A DNA stretch of 64,000 nt from Marisa cornuarietis (Eukaryota; Mollusca; Gastropoda; Architaenioglossa; Ampullariidae). The stretch covers positions 865,001 through 929,000 of the forward strand of contig SMMW01000577.1 in NCBI GenBank assembly GCA_004794655.1, in the 5' to 3' direction. Below, piece by piece: positions 33,473-47,687 of the stretch. A model generated the notes under the pieces. That model worked only from the letters and a program-made list of their open reading frames with translations. It did not search any database and had not been told where the DNA came from. A program made the translations under genes and the position numbers. How positions within the stretch are numbered: position 1 is the first letter of the stretch; the number at the start of each line of letters is the position of its first letter.

Positions 33473-33501
<29 letters not shown>
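33473..33501. repeat. (GT)14 microsatellite
   Basis: Uninterrupted GT units. Confidence 0.97.
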
Positions 33502-35377
33502 GCCGTTCGTCTGATCCCCACTGAATTTGTCAGGAATATTACAGATGCATGTAGGTGTATATTTGCCCGTAGCATGTTGATGTCGTGTACGATGTTACCG
33601 GTGACAGAAAAGTACTACGCATGAGAAACTTCGATATAAGAGACAGAGACACACAAAGACAGAGATAGGCGGAGGAAGCGAGTGATCGAAGGACCAAAAA
33701 AAAAAAGAGGGATAAAAGAACGAGAGAGCCGCAAGAACTACCACAGTTTGTATTTGCCCCTTTACTCGAAACGTTGTGCCCCCGCTGCTAAACACGAGCT
33801 GTCAACCTGTCAAGAAAGAAGGGACATAGTACAGCGCCGCGCATGAATACGTTTTCCCAAAATGAAGTGATAGATTAGCAGCAGATATCAACCCAGGCAA
33901 AGCTGGGTACCCTGGCTAGTAACAGATAAAGACTTTTAATACGTTAAAGCCCGTCCAGACCAGTCTGATATCAAGACACTGGAGACTGCAAAATGACTGG
34001 CACAAACGAATGGAAGACTACAAGAGAAGAAGCAGCCACACGACTGGGGAAGAAATAAAGAAGTGGAGGTTTGGAAGGAAAAAGGGGGTATAGAAGGGAA
34101 CTACATGGGATAACTGAAAAACAGGGTAGAAACAGAAAAGAATGCCTTACCGTGAAACAACAGGGAAGGGAACTAGAAGATCATCGTAAGATGAGGAAAG
34201 GACATTTCAGATGGAAGAAGACTTTACAACCTACAAACTGAGAAAATAAAACGCTGAAACTTGTTAGGCAATTTTAGTTGTGGGAATGCTGTAGAAAACT
34301 TTGTTAGTGGAAAAAATATAAGGCCTGCCTAACAGCTTATACCAGAAAAGATAAACGTGGGACAAAACAAGGGAAGTACGAGGAAGACCAGAAAGAACGA
34401 AGAGGTCTAAGAGGAGGGAAAAGTGCATTGAACAGCCGCATGAATGCCACAGAAATTATTAGTCAAATAAACACGTCTAACAGGCCAGTTGAAACTGTTC
34501 TAGAAGACACAGCGTTTCCTGACGACAGGAAAAAGAGGACGCATGACAGTCTGTGTCATCCTCTTATTCGCACTTTCCTACAGACGAATGAGGTTTATCT
34601 TCCAGCCACTTCACTTTGCGCCCTAGTCGTTTTTCATCGTCCCATTCCTCTGGTGGGTCTAGCCCAGAACTACCGGTTAGGGGAGAACTTCATCTGCATT
34701 GGAAAGTAAGGAAAGAAGATAGAAAAATAGAGCTCGCCGTACTAATGGCTCACCAGACAAATCGGCTGCCATACTGGGAGAGTCCATCTCGTTAGCAGAA
34801 GGCTGAAAAATTAGAACGCAATTGCCCTCGGGGTAAACGCCAAGCTTCTAAAAGTTTTACGAACTGTGAAATAATTGCTTTCTCAAAATTGTTTTTGCTT
34901 TTTTTTTTTTTTGCTGTAAGTCTGTTGGTTTCATTTCATTCCCATGCTTTGGACTTCATTAGTTTTAATAAAAAGCGAATTGAATGAAGTCACAATCGTC
35001 ACAGTTTTACATTCTTTTTTCAAAAAAATCTACATAACTGTTTGGTGTGTAAAGAGTAAATATTACAGACAAAAGGACGTATTGAAGAACAAGTATGATG
35101 TTATTAATCAGAGAAAGACAACAAGGGCTGACTACTCGATGTCAAGCTGGACTGAGGCCGAGAACCTTCTCGCTAGACCAGGGTGAGCGCGACGAGAAGA
35201 AATGAAGACAGACAGCAGCAGGTCTGTCCAGCAGGACAGCCACACATCCCCCAACTCTACTTTCACCTTGTAGGAAACTATAGCACTACCAGTGTCACCA
35301 TGCCTGTTGATAAACTGCTTTGATGGCCTAATTTCAGTTTTCATTGAATTCACCTCTCCTTTCTTCTGTAATACGTT
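33502..35377. other. Unique sequence, purine-rich in the middle
   Basis: Strongly A/G-biased on the plus strand from about 33965 to 34420. Open frames of 60-93 codons have no recognisable content. T-run at about 34898-34910. Confidence 0.45.
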
Positions 35378-35560
35378 TCTTGTGTGGGTGTGAGGAAGGA
35401 GTGTTGGATTAAATGTGAGAACAGACTGGTGGATCGAGGGAGAGAGGATTCAGGGAGAGTGTGAAGAAGGTGTAGAAGATTAAGTAAGAGTGTTAGGAAG
35501 GATTGTAGGATTAACTTAGGGAAAAGACTCAAGGATTCAGTGTCACGAAGGACTGGAGTA
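35378..35560. repeat. Very degenerate purine-rich tandem repeat
   Basis: GTGAGGAAGGAGTGTTGGATTAA-like words recur (GTGAGAACAG, GTGAAGAAGG, GTTAGGAAGG) with a loose period of about 30 bp. Confidence 0.45.
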
Positions 35561-35875
35561 TAAATCATATGGAAACATAACATAAAGCGCCACACGAGCA
35601 TGCGTGTGCCTGTTTGTGAAAGACAGAAATGTAAATGCTTATTAAACTCACAAGAAGAAACTTATTTAGTTAACGTTAATTATTCCTCTTGTCTCTTTTT
35701 GTCGAAACTTCTCCATTGTGCTCACCTAGATTGCTTTAATACGTAAAATTCAAAACTGTTTTAGGGTTTGAGCCTTATAGTCAACCAAATGCTCATCGAG
35801 ATTGTATCAATATGTAATAATATAAACTGCAAAAGGGTGTGGGCTATACAATAAAAAAGTAGCTGTTCTCACGTT
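35561..35875. other. AT-rich sequence, no feature
   Basis: Nothing recognised. Confidence 0.5.
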
Positions 35876-35990
35876 CTACTTGCCCCCACCATCCCTACCT
35901 CCCTTCCCCTCCTTTCTCCATTCTCTATTCTCATCCCCATATCTTTGTCTCTCCAATTTTGCCAACTTTCCTCCTCCTCTCTCTCTAGTC
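35876..35990. repeat. ~115-bp polypyrimidine-rich tract
   Basis: Mostly C and T on the plus strand with few purines. No mirror symmetry was established. Confidence 0.75.
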
Positions 35991-36605
35991 GTGATATTTA
36001 GGCGCGTGCGTGTAAACTGAGAGAGTGAGTGAGAAAGCATTCGTTTGATTGATGATATGCTTTGTCGTGCGATTAAGTAGGTTTTTCTCAAAATAGCTAT
36101 TTTTTATGGGTCGTGGGAGACGGATTTTGATGTGAGACTAATTAGATGTCGAGATTAGTCTGGGCTATCCCCCACCGTCCCTCCTCAAGCGCCTCAACTC
36201 AAATGGCTGGTTAAAAAAAAAAACTCTAATTCAGTACTTTTCTTGGAGAATATTTCCTTGTATTTCCACGGCGTCTAAACAGTAGGCTGATATCAACTCA
36301 CGCCATTTTTTTGTCCTCGTCATGAAACATGGTGCCTGCCACTCGCGACCGGATGGCAGCAAGGAATGTTATTAGTCCCCGTCGTTTCCTTTGTGCCAAA
36401 CATTCGTTTTGTGTGAGCTTTTATTGTGTGTTCTCCTCCAGTGGGCACGCTGCCTGCACTACCCAACAGGAATCATTGCGTCGAACTATTATACAATTCG
36501 GAAACCCAGCAATTAAAAATATTTATCTCCATTTAAGATTGATTATACTGAGGACCCACAGTATCTACATTTTTCTCACACAATCAGCCCACACTTAATT
36601 TCCCT
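35991..36605. other. Unique sequence, no feature
   Basis: Nothing recognised. Confidence 0.5.
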
Positions 36606-36665
36606 TCAACAATACGCCTGTACTCTTTATCTTTCAAACAATAAGCTTGTACTCTATTTCTTTAA
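36606..36665. repeat. ~30-bp tandem duplication
   Basis: CAACAATACGCCTGTACTCT and AAACAATAAGCTTGTACTCT, each followed by TTATCTTT or ATTTCTTT. Confidence 0.8.
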
Positions 36666-38671
36666 ATGGCTTTCTTAGCTATTATGTTTTCCCTTTGTTT
36701 ATCTGCTCTGATTTATTTTGTTCCCTGTGGTTGTGTTATGAAGAGGTTGGCACTATGGAAACACCTGATGCTTTCATTAAAGAACGGCCGACAGATTGAT
36801 GGCACAGTTGTACCCGTGCACCAAGAGAGCCTGCCTTACATGTTCACAAGACCCCTTTGATGGGTTCACGCAAATTAAAGCTTACTCTCATCACAACGAT
36901 TTTTTTATTGGTTTCTAACGATCCATATGTTCTGCTTCGTGCACATACAATTATCTGCAAACACAAACAATACCCAGTATAACAGGGCTGAGGAAATTGC
37001 GGCGGACTCCGTCATTCTTTCTAGCTACTCGTTGGCTTGGGAGTAAAGCTGGGAGAACTATTTGGACATGGACTCCAGTCAAAAAAGAGGAACAGCAAGA
37101 CCAAATTACTGGGGCTCTCACAGATGGAATTAAAAGGATAAATTGCAAAGTAATAACAGCATCCCACGTTAAAAAAATGCGAACAACCAAACAGGAGAAG
37201 GGACATATACCTTTGATGAAGCAATTATCTTGGATAAAAGTCTATTGTATGACTAATTGTAAAAACTGAATCCAGTAATGGCCTGCTGAAAAAATATTCC
37301 GAACAATGACATGAATGGTGTAGTCTTGAATCTCGCACCAAACTCCCACCAACTACTTCTCATTCAAGGTCAGAAGCTGGACAATGAACATTTAGAGTAA
37401 ATGCTCTACACGATCATCAGATGTCAGTCAGCCCACAAAGTTTTTTGCTACATCGTTTTCGTTTACAGTATTTTTCATATTGCTCACCTTCTTTGTATTT
37501 GTAAACATCTGAGAGAGTTTTAGAAGCTCCCTTCCACCACCAGACGCGAAGCCGGCATGAGAACACTCGTTGGTCAACAGCTGCGTGTCTGCCGAGGTTT
37601 CAGACTTGAGGGGATGAATGCATGGATATAAAGATCGTGTTTGTTCGCTATTTTTTTTATAACTGACCAGTCTTGTTATCCTCGTTGAAGCCTCGTGTAC
37701 ATCTACCCCACTGCATCTTTCTTGTTCTTACGATGGTCTTACAGCAGCTTCTCACCCTTAAGCCTTCCAGTATATGCTGCAGTCGTCATTAGCAAGACTT
37801 AGTGTTCTCAAAGAATGAAAGATGACATCTTTCCAACTTCGAAAAGGTTAGAATGACCCTTAATATTTTTTTTCCTTCTAGTCTTCTAGTCCCTATCTAT
37901 TCGCCACCTTGTCTCTCCACAATACATAATCACAACTGTCATAGCAACTTGTATGAAGACTAAGCTCGCTGTTGATTGTTACCAATTACTCCCAAGTGAC
38001 TCATTTCGTGTCTCTTTTTTTGTGAGAGTGCCACCATTAGACCGATCATTGACAACCTGTCTGTCATGGGGGAGGGGTCGGGAGGGGGCTAATTGATCAG
38101 AACCATTAGCAACATCAACAACATCGTCGGAGATGTCAGTATGCCGGTCACCTCTCTACCGCAATATACATAAACGGGTGATGGGTTTTTTTCCTTTTTT
38201 TTAAAGGACACAACCCATGATAGGAAATACACTAGCCGATATTCAACATCGCTCTCCTGTGACTCCTTTCTCCTCGACTAATCATGACAACCCTAGCTCT
38301 TTAACTAGTGACCACACAGCTGTCATCTTTTTGTTGTCGGCTAACCTCTTTCTTCCTCAGCTACTCGTATTCTTTCTGGACACACGGCTTGTCACACACA
38401 GCTGTACCTGTAACAGCCACTTTGTCTGTCTTCACATTTAGTCAAAAACAGCTGTGGCCGTCACTTTCCCCATCGCTTGTCACAATCAACTTTTCTCTGA
38501 GCCATGTTTTTGTTACCCAGATTGCACCCTTTTTACTTCTCTGTTCACTTTTTGTAGCTAATGACTTTATCTTAAGATGAAACAAAAATTCACTCATTCA
38601 GTAAAATCAAGCGTTTATTTTTCTTGGAAGCAAATTTTTCTTTCTCTTTCATTCACGGCGTATTTTGATAT
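36666..38671. other. Long unique stretch, no gene recognised
   Basis: Open frames under 91 codons only. G-rich stretch at about 38069-38087. Confidence 0.45.
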
Positions 38672-38690
38672 ATATATATATATATATTGA
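38672..38690. repeat. (TA)n microsatellite
   Basis: About nine TA units. Confidence 0.9.
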
Positions 38691-41600
38691 ACTTATAGTG
38701 ATTTCTTTGTCAAGATGTAGTTTTGTCTCATTTACATGCTCAGCATTGCCTCAATGTGTCACTTTTTTCTAATCCCATGCAGGTCACAGTTTAGCCTTTT
38801 GTGTATTGTGTATTACCACTTTAAAGTTACTGATGGGTGGCTCTAAAATGAACACAGAAATCTTCCGAGTCTCAACTCAAAAATGCTTTCTACCTGTTAT
38901 ACATATGATGAGAAAGAGTCGGAGAACTGTAATCATGTATGCTCCTTGTTTATTCTGTGAATGCTGAACAAAACACAAAGCTTATCAAAAACGAAAGGAA
39001 AAAATATTCATAATCATCGAGTATGACACGATACTGAAATTCGTCTTTGTTACAAAGTGTTACTATTTCGTGTGTAATAAACCATGTTGCTACTTAATAT
39101 CAGGTGTTATAAAATATGTTACTCTATTATCGAACGTAGTTTAAAATGATCTGAATCGCTCTGATTAAATTTCGTTTAATTCGATTTTCAGTGCGTCGAT
39201 TCAATCTTTATTTCTCTAAACAAACAGCAGCGCATCTAGAGCACGAATCCATCGTCTGGAGAATTCTGCAGTCACATAAGCTTGTCCAGGTACAAAGGCA
39301 AATAGCTTCCTGCCCCTTCAAAATTTTTTTTTTTAATTTGTCAAATCAGCTTTGTGGACCATAGATCACAGCGCCACCTACATGTAGGCGAGAGATGGAG
39401 GGGATAAAGCAGGGGTGGGGTTGAGGGGACGAAAAACTGTAAGCTCCTTCTGCGCAACATAATGTCAGAGGTCATGACAAAGAACTGATCATGCAGATTA
39501 TATTAAATACAATGAGGCTATACCCTTGCTTTCAGTCATAGTGTGAGAAAAAGAAAGAAAAAAGAAACTGTAAAGTAACATTACGAGTGAGAGCAAGATG
39601 ACTGTCAGCAGAGACCTGAGACCGGCGGCTCGTAGGGCTAAAGGAACCACTCTTCGTCGCCGCATCAGTCAGATGCGAAAGGAATAAATGGAACATAATC
39701 AGGATATTACAGCGAAACAACAAATGGAATAATGCCAGGGTATTGATGCCGAGGTCCATAAAATGATTATTCTTAACATTATTATGGTTTGATAATTCAT
39801 GGCATATCTTTTATTATCTTGTAGAACACCTCTCTTCGAGGTGAGGAAAAAATTCATGATCACAAATCAGTCGATAGTTCTTGAAAATGGGCTTCAGCTT
39901 GACGGCATTATTATTTTAAATTAATAATTCGAGAGAGCTGTATATCTGTGTCATCATCTCTTACCCTCTCTACTTTATGTATGTTTGGTTCTGTTTGTAT
40001 GTAGACAGAAAACTCCGCCAGCTGGGATGAGTTGTGTTAGAGGAAACTGGTCACTCGCTAAATATACATTGGTAAGGGCATTGCTGGCAAGAACACGCTA
40101 CCGAGAACACGGAGACCCAAGCATACATCTGCAGATCCCTTTCCACATAACACACTACGGAAAATGAATTTTTAAAATATCACCCAATTTGCAATCCTTT
40201 CATGGAAGAAATAGAGGGCGCAACCAAACCTTTTACTCGAGTTAACTGCTCCTGGCGTGATCCATCGTTCACTGTTGTCTCCGTCACTCTACTGTTTGGC
40301 CTTTCTAACGACCTCGACAGACACTCGCTCAGCTCTCCCTCTCCCCTTTCCTCAAATTCCATTTGTAAAATAAAGACTAGAGCAGGGTTGCATGTGAAGT
40401 TTGAAATCGTCGGTCTCAAGTGTAATTCAACTTCGCTGTTTGGTCTGAATAGTCGACTTTCCGCTGGAGACCTTTCACTTAAGACTCATTTTCAAGACCT
40501 CACATGGTCACTAGCCAACGGCACTTTTTGCAAGTTAAGCTGAAAATCTTGGGCGTGACATGAAGTCCGACTTAAAACTTCCCATGAAAAAACCCAGCAT
40601 AGCAGGCCATTTTATACACTTTATTTTAAAACGGTCACGTAATCATAAATAAATGATATGTCCTGCTGTGACGAAGGGATACGCACCCCGCAGTACAGAC
40701 TCCTTGACAGTGAGAGACACTCTCAAACGCTCTGTCTTGACAATGGCTGTCAATTTGCAGGACGAGAAAGTCCGCGAGCAGGCGGAAACCACTTTGGTAC
40801 GGATCACACGGGTCACATGATGTCGTGAGCCAATCGGAGGCACGGAGGAAAAAGAGGCGCCAAGCGCACAAGGTCACGTGATGTGACCGCAAGGTAACAG
40901 TTTCTAAGCCACCCGTCTGCTTTGCGAAGCAATAATTGGATTCACTGAACGTAGAAGGTGCCAAACAACGTTGAAGTGCACGCTATTTCCCGAAAGAGAA
41001 ATGGTCCAAAATAAAACCTGCAACCCCTCCTTTTTTTGAAAAAAACTGTTATTGCTTTTCGGCCATTAGCTGCAAATTGGTCTTAAGCTAAAGTAATTTG
41101 CTTGGCCTGTGCAAGAAGCTAACATGATGTTAACTTGCAAAAGTAACATCGGCAGCTAGTTGAGATATAAAGGTTGATTATGGTGCGTTCCAGATGGTGA
41201 GGAGCGGATTACTCATGAGGGGTGAAAAAAAACTGACATAGCAATTATGGTTAGATGAGCTAAGATGTCAATGAAGTTTAGAGGAACTAACAGCGCAATG
41301 AAGGTTAGAGGATATGGGGAAAATCTCAAGCAGTGTTACACACAAGATGAATGACAATCTGGTGGACGTGAAAGACATGCAAGAAAGCTTTAGCGCCGTC
41401 ATTTATGACTTCACACATGGGCAACAACTCCCATTTCTAAATAGGTAGACTGACATCTTTGTGAACCCTCCCCAACCCACGCCAGGCACGCACTGTTGCA
41501 CACACCAATGCACACACGCAACAGCAGTGAGAAGGAAGGACAGAGGAGAGATTCTGTGGCAGCCACTGCTCTTAAGAATCAATGTCTCTCTGTTGTCCGT

Positions 41601-42904
41601 CGCACAAACGCCACAGAAGTGTCTTTTCAGTTCACTGGACGCCCTACAACATATATATATATATCTTCTTAAAAGGTCAGCATAAATAGTCCTCGCGACA
41701 TGTCCATTAATAGCCAAATGCCTTTTTTTCTTTGCGAATTCTCCACCCGTTATAAAAATACAGACTTATTTGCAAGGATATAGTCAACAGTTACAGCTGT
41801 TGGAGGGTAAAAACCTGGCCATCTTAAACATGCATCCAGGATCTGTAGTGTCCAGAAGCTGTAACCAAGCCTCCAACGTTATCAGAAACGGCGTCCTCCC
41901 AGGGCATATCGATCGTGAAAGTGCAAGTTCAGTGGCAAATGTCCTAATTTCATCAATCGAGGATCAAGTGATGGTCGTTAGACAGGCTGCCTGTTTCTCG
42001 CTTGGTGTTCCTCCCGCAGACACCAGAACGAGCTGCACAAGGAATGCATCTGACGCCGTGTGTTTATTATACAGCGCCGCCATACGGGACCAACAGAATG
42101 TCGGTACTGCTGTTTGATGTGCTGCATGAAGCACACAGTTACGATGCTGGCAATGTTTCAGTCGGTCTGCAGTCTTTGAGAAGAAAGGTAAAAATAGGAG
42201 TAGTGTACGTACTGCACTGTGGCCTTATTACAAACTCGCTAGACTGCACAACTGACCCCGCCAAGAAGTATTCAGTTTATTGCGAGCAAGACTCACTCTC
42301 TTGTCCCTCTTCAGTACGGTGCGAGTCTCAAAGATCACACATCCCCCACCCTTTTCCCTTCCCACCCCCATATATTATATATACATAAATATGCAAGCTG
42401 ACGCGCTTGCATTACGAAATAATGAAATTTATTTATTATCATCTTGAATTATAAGCAAAATCTGATTAGCTGACATTAGGTGTAGCTTTGTATTAGTACA
42501 CTGTTTAGTATATGAGATACACAACGCGTCCTCCTAAAAGGCCAAAGTGTACAAATACATTTATAGGGTGTATTTATAGGGTGTATTACGAAAGGTGCCT
42601 TTGTAAGACTCTAAACAGCAAGCAGGCAAAGTCTAAAAGAAGCCAAGAAAAGGAAGAATAGAAATAAAATTTGAAACGAGCCGCGCGAAGTTTGTGTTCT
42701 ATTCCAGGTCTTTAACCTCATCTCTGAAGACTAGGCAAGTCCTATCTTGTACAAATCATTAGACTAAAACATTTTTATTTTCAACACTTCGCTACAGTAA
42801 CTTCTTTCATCCACGCTTCTGATCATCACAACTTATTACACTGTACACTCAGACAAGAAGAAAACTTTTACATTAAAGTGTAAAGAGGTATATTTTGCAC
42901 CAGA
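38691..42904. other. Long unique stretch, no gene recognised
   Basis: Holds a G-rich stretch (39397-39431), a GGTCAC/GTGACC inverted repeat at 40872-40888, (TA)n tracts at 41651-41664 and 42370-42382, and a 14-bp duplication TTTATAGGGTGTAT near 42560. The 115-codon plus frame at 41770-42117 begins with TTG and shows no domain. Confidence 0.45.
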
Positions 42905-42980
42905 GGTTAATTCCAGCTCATTCAGGACATTTTTATTCCACAATATTCAGGAGAGTTCGAGCCCTCAAATTTTTTTTTAT
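42905..42980 (+). mobile_element. Possible decayed tRNA-like SINE head
   Basis: CCAGCTCATTCAGGACATTT resembles a D-arm, and GAGTTCGAGCCCTC resembles box B about 35 bp later, followed by a T-run. Weak; could be coincidence. Confidence 0.25.
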
Positions 42981-43904
42981 ACCGAATCTCTCTCTGTCTA
43001 GGCGAACAGCCGCAGGGTATCTCATGTTCCAGGATATAGTTTCAGCGCTTGCTCTACCCCAGAAAAGCTTTCGTCAACTACAACCTCGACTACAAGAAAG
43101 CTGTTCTCGACATGCTTCCTCGCTGAGAATTGCATCTAGTCTTTTGTATTTGCCTCCCTCTGTTCTAATAATCGAGCTCGGAACAAGGGTTTTCTGTGTA
43201 CTGGACGCTGGGTATGTTCGATTTAACGCTGTAGCAGGAAAATTAAAGCCGTTGGTGGTGACAAGATGAAGGGTCTTTACACAAAAATAAATCGCAATCT
43301 GCATTAGCCAACGTGAGAATTCGCCAGCGAGCCTTTACATAAAGTCAACAGTGATCCTTCCCTACCCGACAGCGATGTTTAATCAACGTTGTCACAGTAA
43401 AAAGAGTTTGTAAGAATTTTAAAACAGCAGGAAAGACAAGAACTCTGTAAAAATGTGTAACACGAAGAAAGAAGTTCGGCAGAGATTCGAAAATGACATT
43501 AATCCTTCTTTCTCTCTCTCTGTGTGTGTGTGTGTGTCCTATTTGCCAGTCAGCATGTAACGTTTTATCCTTCACCAGGCTGTAGAGAAGTAGAACATCC
43601 GGGGAATCTGTAACGCTCTTTCACAACCACAGAGGAGAACGAGGGGGTGTGGGGATGTTTAGGGGAAACTATTTTTTTTTTTTTTTGCCTTCGTTGTATC
43701 AGTATGTCACTGTTAGGGTCGAGTTTTTCCCTGGGAAGGAAACAGTGTGTTGGACTGCTGGTCCTGGCCATTGACACCTGGCCGATGCTTTTGCCAGCCA
43801 TTCCTGGATCCGCGCTAGCGCATGGTGAAACAAGAGTTATACTTCTAATACATTGTTAAGTTTATGTTCGACCACTATTCCTGCTAAAATGCATTTATGC
43901 CAAA
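42981..43904. other. Unique sequence with short CT/GT tract
   Basis: (CT)n(GT)n at 43507-43537 and a T-run at 43672-43686. The 124-codon plus frame at 42895-43269 has no domain. Confidence 0.45.
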
Positions 43905-44000
43905 TAACTCGACCTGATGCATATGAGTAAATAACATTTATGACAGAAAACTAAACCCTATGCATGTGAGTGAATAACTTTTAATGTCTGAGACACAGAA
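43905..44000. repeat. ~60-bp tandem duplication
   Basis: CTGATGCATATGAGTAAATA and CTATGCATGTGAGTGAATA, each followed by AC(A/T)TTTA. Confidence 0.75.
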
Positions 44001-46963
44001 ATTAGAGACAGCTTGGTAAAGATTATCGTGGTCCAGTCATGGAAGCTACTAGAGATCTTTCTTCTCACCGAGGACTGATACAGTGCCTGGCATAGAGTGT
44101 GGGAAATACCGTGGCCTTGACCCCACTCTTGACCGCTTTACCCACAACAAGAAAAATCGTAGCCTATTTCTGCTGTGCAGCGATTTGCTAGACATTTAAA
44201 ATAAGTTTACATGTTAGTCAGGATGCACAAAATGCTGACAGTTTCCCGAGAATTTCACGGAAATTACTTTTACAAGGTATTCTATTCTCTTTGATATTAT
44301 TTTTTCATGTTCTATATTCTTCTGCGTTGTTACTATACTCAGTTAATGCAAAAACATTTGGCTCAGTTATTATGTAAGTATATGTAAGCAATCTGTAGTT
44401 TGGCCAATCTTGTGGTATGACTGTGCTCGTGTGCAAGGAGCCAGAACATGGCGAAGGTTGCACAGAACTCGTTTAGCCCCATTGCCAGTGGCTACGTTCC
44501 TTGGTGTTTAAAAGATTTGTGTAATATCGTGTGGGACACGGTGGGTAAGCGGGAGTGCTTTAATATCAAACACATCATAGTAATAATTTTACTACCGCTT
44601 TTTATGATTGGCGTTTATTATTTGGTTACCCATGGTGCATCTTGTTTGCTGCACAATTTACATGCCTAATGCACTCCTGTTTGCGGCCCCAAATCTTGCT
44701 GCACCCATCAGTTTCGGGTTCCTTGCCATGACTGGAATGTACTGGGCTGATTATTCAAATCTTTAATTTGCATGCTCAGCTCAACATCAAGCAATGAACA
44801 AAAGTAATTTTGCGATAAGTGGCATTTGGAATGTCTCTTCGCATTTTTGATTTCTGAAAACTAAATCTTGTCTGCTTGTCGGTCGGCATCTTTAAATTTA
44901 AAAAAAGGAAACAAGCCAAATATTGCGAAAATGTCAGTGAAATTTCAGTGGAAATGGAGTTTTCCCCGAAAAAAGTTTTCGTTCACTTATAAATGAAGAA
45001 ATGTCCTTGACTTGCGCTGAAAGCATTTAAGAGAGAGAGAGAGAGGGGGGGGAGAGACCAAAGAAAGAGTGAAGTCAGGGTGGAAGTACTGCACCGTGTG
45101 ACTGCCTGGTGGGTTGTGTGTGGCTATGACTGCCTGGTGAGTTATGTCAGTCTGTGGCCTCCTGATCGAGTTTATAAGTCTCTGAGTTTCTGATGGACTA
45201 TGTCAGCTGTGACTCCCTGATAAAGATGTCAACCTAAGAATTTCCGAGGCGCCTGTAGGCAGTGTTATCGCTACTTTATAGGGTTGTTAACGTATCTCAG
45301 ATCCTTAAATTCTGTTCTTTAAATTTTTTAAAATGTCTTGACTTACAATATTGTACTGACTTACCACCAAAGTCCATCTCTTTGGTTTGTTTGCGTTGCC
45401 TTCCTCTCTGACGGAACAAGCTCTTTCTCTTTCTCTTGGAACTGTGTCTGCAGTGAAAGCTTTCATCCGACCTTATAACCCATCTGATTAAACAATATCT
45501 TGCATACTCAAGAGAACTGTTCCGCCCACTAATCAATTCTTCATCCACGCACTGTTTAAAATCATGGTGTCATCTGCATGTTTGCTCACGCTTATCTTTC
45601 TTGTCTGGTTGACAGTCGGTTTGTTTGTAGTCTTTCATGTGCAGTGTATTGTGCCCACATCCACACTGAGAAACGTGCTTCACAGTTATTATTATTATTA
45701 TTATTATTATTTTATTATGTGACAGCTACCTTATTTAGTTTTAGTTATCCTTGAAACAACTATGACAAGAGGGTTGTATATAAGGTTGTTAACATTCCCG
45801 TGATTTCCTAGTAAAGTTACTCTATTTTCAAAGTGTTTAGTATGACAAAAAATATCGTAAACAATTAGTGTCTTTGCATGTCCTATGGATAAGAGACGCT
45901 GGGTGTTTTGTGACAACTCTATGCAGAGATTTCAGCTTCAGCATTGGTCATATCGGAATAAAAGATATCAAACGTCCAGTTTTAAATTTCATTATCATAT
46001 TCTAGTCTCGAGATCTTTGGAATAATGAAAATAGTTCTGTCTCAGAGACCATAGCACTAGTTTAGGCTCAAAAAGATCAGTCTCCGAGATCAATAGTACG
46101 GTCTCAAAATGTGCCTACAGGGCTGTCAGGGACTGGGCAATAATCTCATTCTTGACAAGACCCAGCAGGCGAATATCGTTTTACATCAAAATTGCTATAC
46201 CTGTAAAACTGTTGCAGACAAACTCAGGGCTTAGAGAGAAAGCAAATCTTATTAGCAGGGTGCCCATGTCTGTTACTACGTGTGAAAACTCTCTTCTCTG
46301 AATGTTGTACTTCGCAAATGGAGGTGGATCTTAGATTAAATAAAACTTAGTTCTTGAGGCTTTAGGCTTTAGTTCATAGATGGCTTTACATCATAGATGT
46401 CCAGTGTAATCAGAAGACGCATTTCATCAGCAGTTTGATTAAAAAAACCCAAATTCTTCTTAACTCAAAAAATTTATAAAAAGGAAGGAGGAAAGAAGAT
46501 GGCAACGATAACAAAGTAGTCAATACCTATTCTAATTCGGTTTATTCAATAACTTTACCAAACCTTATTTATTAAAATACCGATAAACTTATTTAAGACA
46601 AGATAAGTTATTTATGAAGGATTACTTGTTTATTGGTTTATTTTATTGTAGGCGCCATTATTTCCGCTTTACGGTCATTTGCGAGTTATATTCAGAAGAC
46701 TACAGTTAAGCCGGAATAGCTCCTAGTCTGCAATGAATATTTGATGCTGCAGGAGCATCAGCTTCCAATCTAAGCAAATGCATGCAGGTGTGTTTTAAAT
46801 GTGCACGGATTTCATTCCATTAGCGCCTTTTAAATAACAGCTAATCCGAGAAGTCTAAAAAGAAAACAGGAAAAGGAGAAAACTAGCATCACGATTGGAA
46901 AAAAGTGTAAAGTTTCATTGAGTCCCGAGCCGCTGTGCCCAAATCTTTTTTTTATAGTATTCC

Positions 46964-46966
<3 letters not shown>
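44001..46966. other. Long AT-rich stretch, minor repeats only
   Basis: (AG)n plus G-run at 45030-45054, a degenerate ~35-bp repeat with GACTGCCTGGTG words at 45095-45240, and (TTA)n at 45686-45713. No exon recognised. Confidence 0.45.
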
Positions 46967-47036
<70 letters not shown>

Positions 47037-47075
47037 GGTGTGTGTGTGTGTGCGCGCGAGAGAGAGAGAGAAAGG
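46967..47075. repeat. (TG)n microsatellite followed by (AG)n
   Basis: About 33 TG units, a TTTGGG interruption, more TG, then CGCGAGAGAGAG. Confidence 0.97.
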
Positions 47076-47616
47076 AAAAAAAGAGCGAGGGTGTTGCCAG
47101 GTAATGGTTGAATCAGACAAGCTGTTCTCGAATTGATCTAGGAAAACCTAACAGATAGGGAAGAAGTGGAAAAGTGGAGATGAAAACAAAGAAGAAAAAT
47201 AAATCATATAGAGAGAGAGAGACGGATAGACAGGGCAGAGAGAGAGAGACAGCCATGTGTGCAGGAAACGGTGACGTCACACAAGCTGGGTGTACACTTT
47301 ATAACAACAGACAATAGTTTATAACGATGGACTGTTTTAACACTTTCTAGTACCTGTCACACCAACCACATTGAAATCTCTCGTTACTAGATATTCTTTA
47401 AACTTTCAATATCTGATACAGACGCCTTAAAGTCGTCATACACTAATCAAAAAGAAAGAACTAAAAAAAGAGTGAATGAATAAACAAGGACAGTTTGAAA
47501 AAAATCTAAGCAATCTGGAACTATCATTACAAAAATTGCTAGAACTTTTGTGATAAAATTTTTTGGGTTTTGGCATGTTTATTTACTATTACCCTCTAAG
47601 AAAGAGTTTTAACAAA
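47076..47616. other. Unique sequence with one CRE
   Basis: GA tracts at 47211-47251 and TGACGTCA at 47272-47279. Confidence 0.5.
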
Positions 47617-47687
47617 CGTACCTCAGGTTGCACATAAAAGAACCTCAGGTTGCAGACAAAAGTACCTCTGGTTCCACACAAAGGAGA
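47617..47687. repeat. ~23-bp tandem triplication
   Basis: ACCTCAGGTTGCACATAAAA, ACCTCAGGTTGCAGACAAAA and ACCTCTGGTTCCACACAAAG in direct succession. Confidence 0.9.

Noticed and set aside
33965..34420. Possible retroelement protein remnant (RGRPERTKRSKR text)
   Set aside because: Explained by strong purine bias; no reverse transcriptase or endonuclease motif on either strand.
41770..42117. 115-codon plus-strand open frame with Ile/Val/Ser-rich text
   Set aside because: Starts at TTG, no splice boundaries or known family; left as unique sequence.
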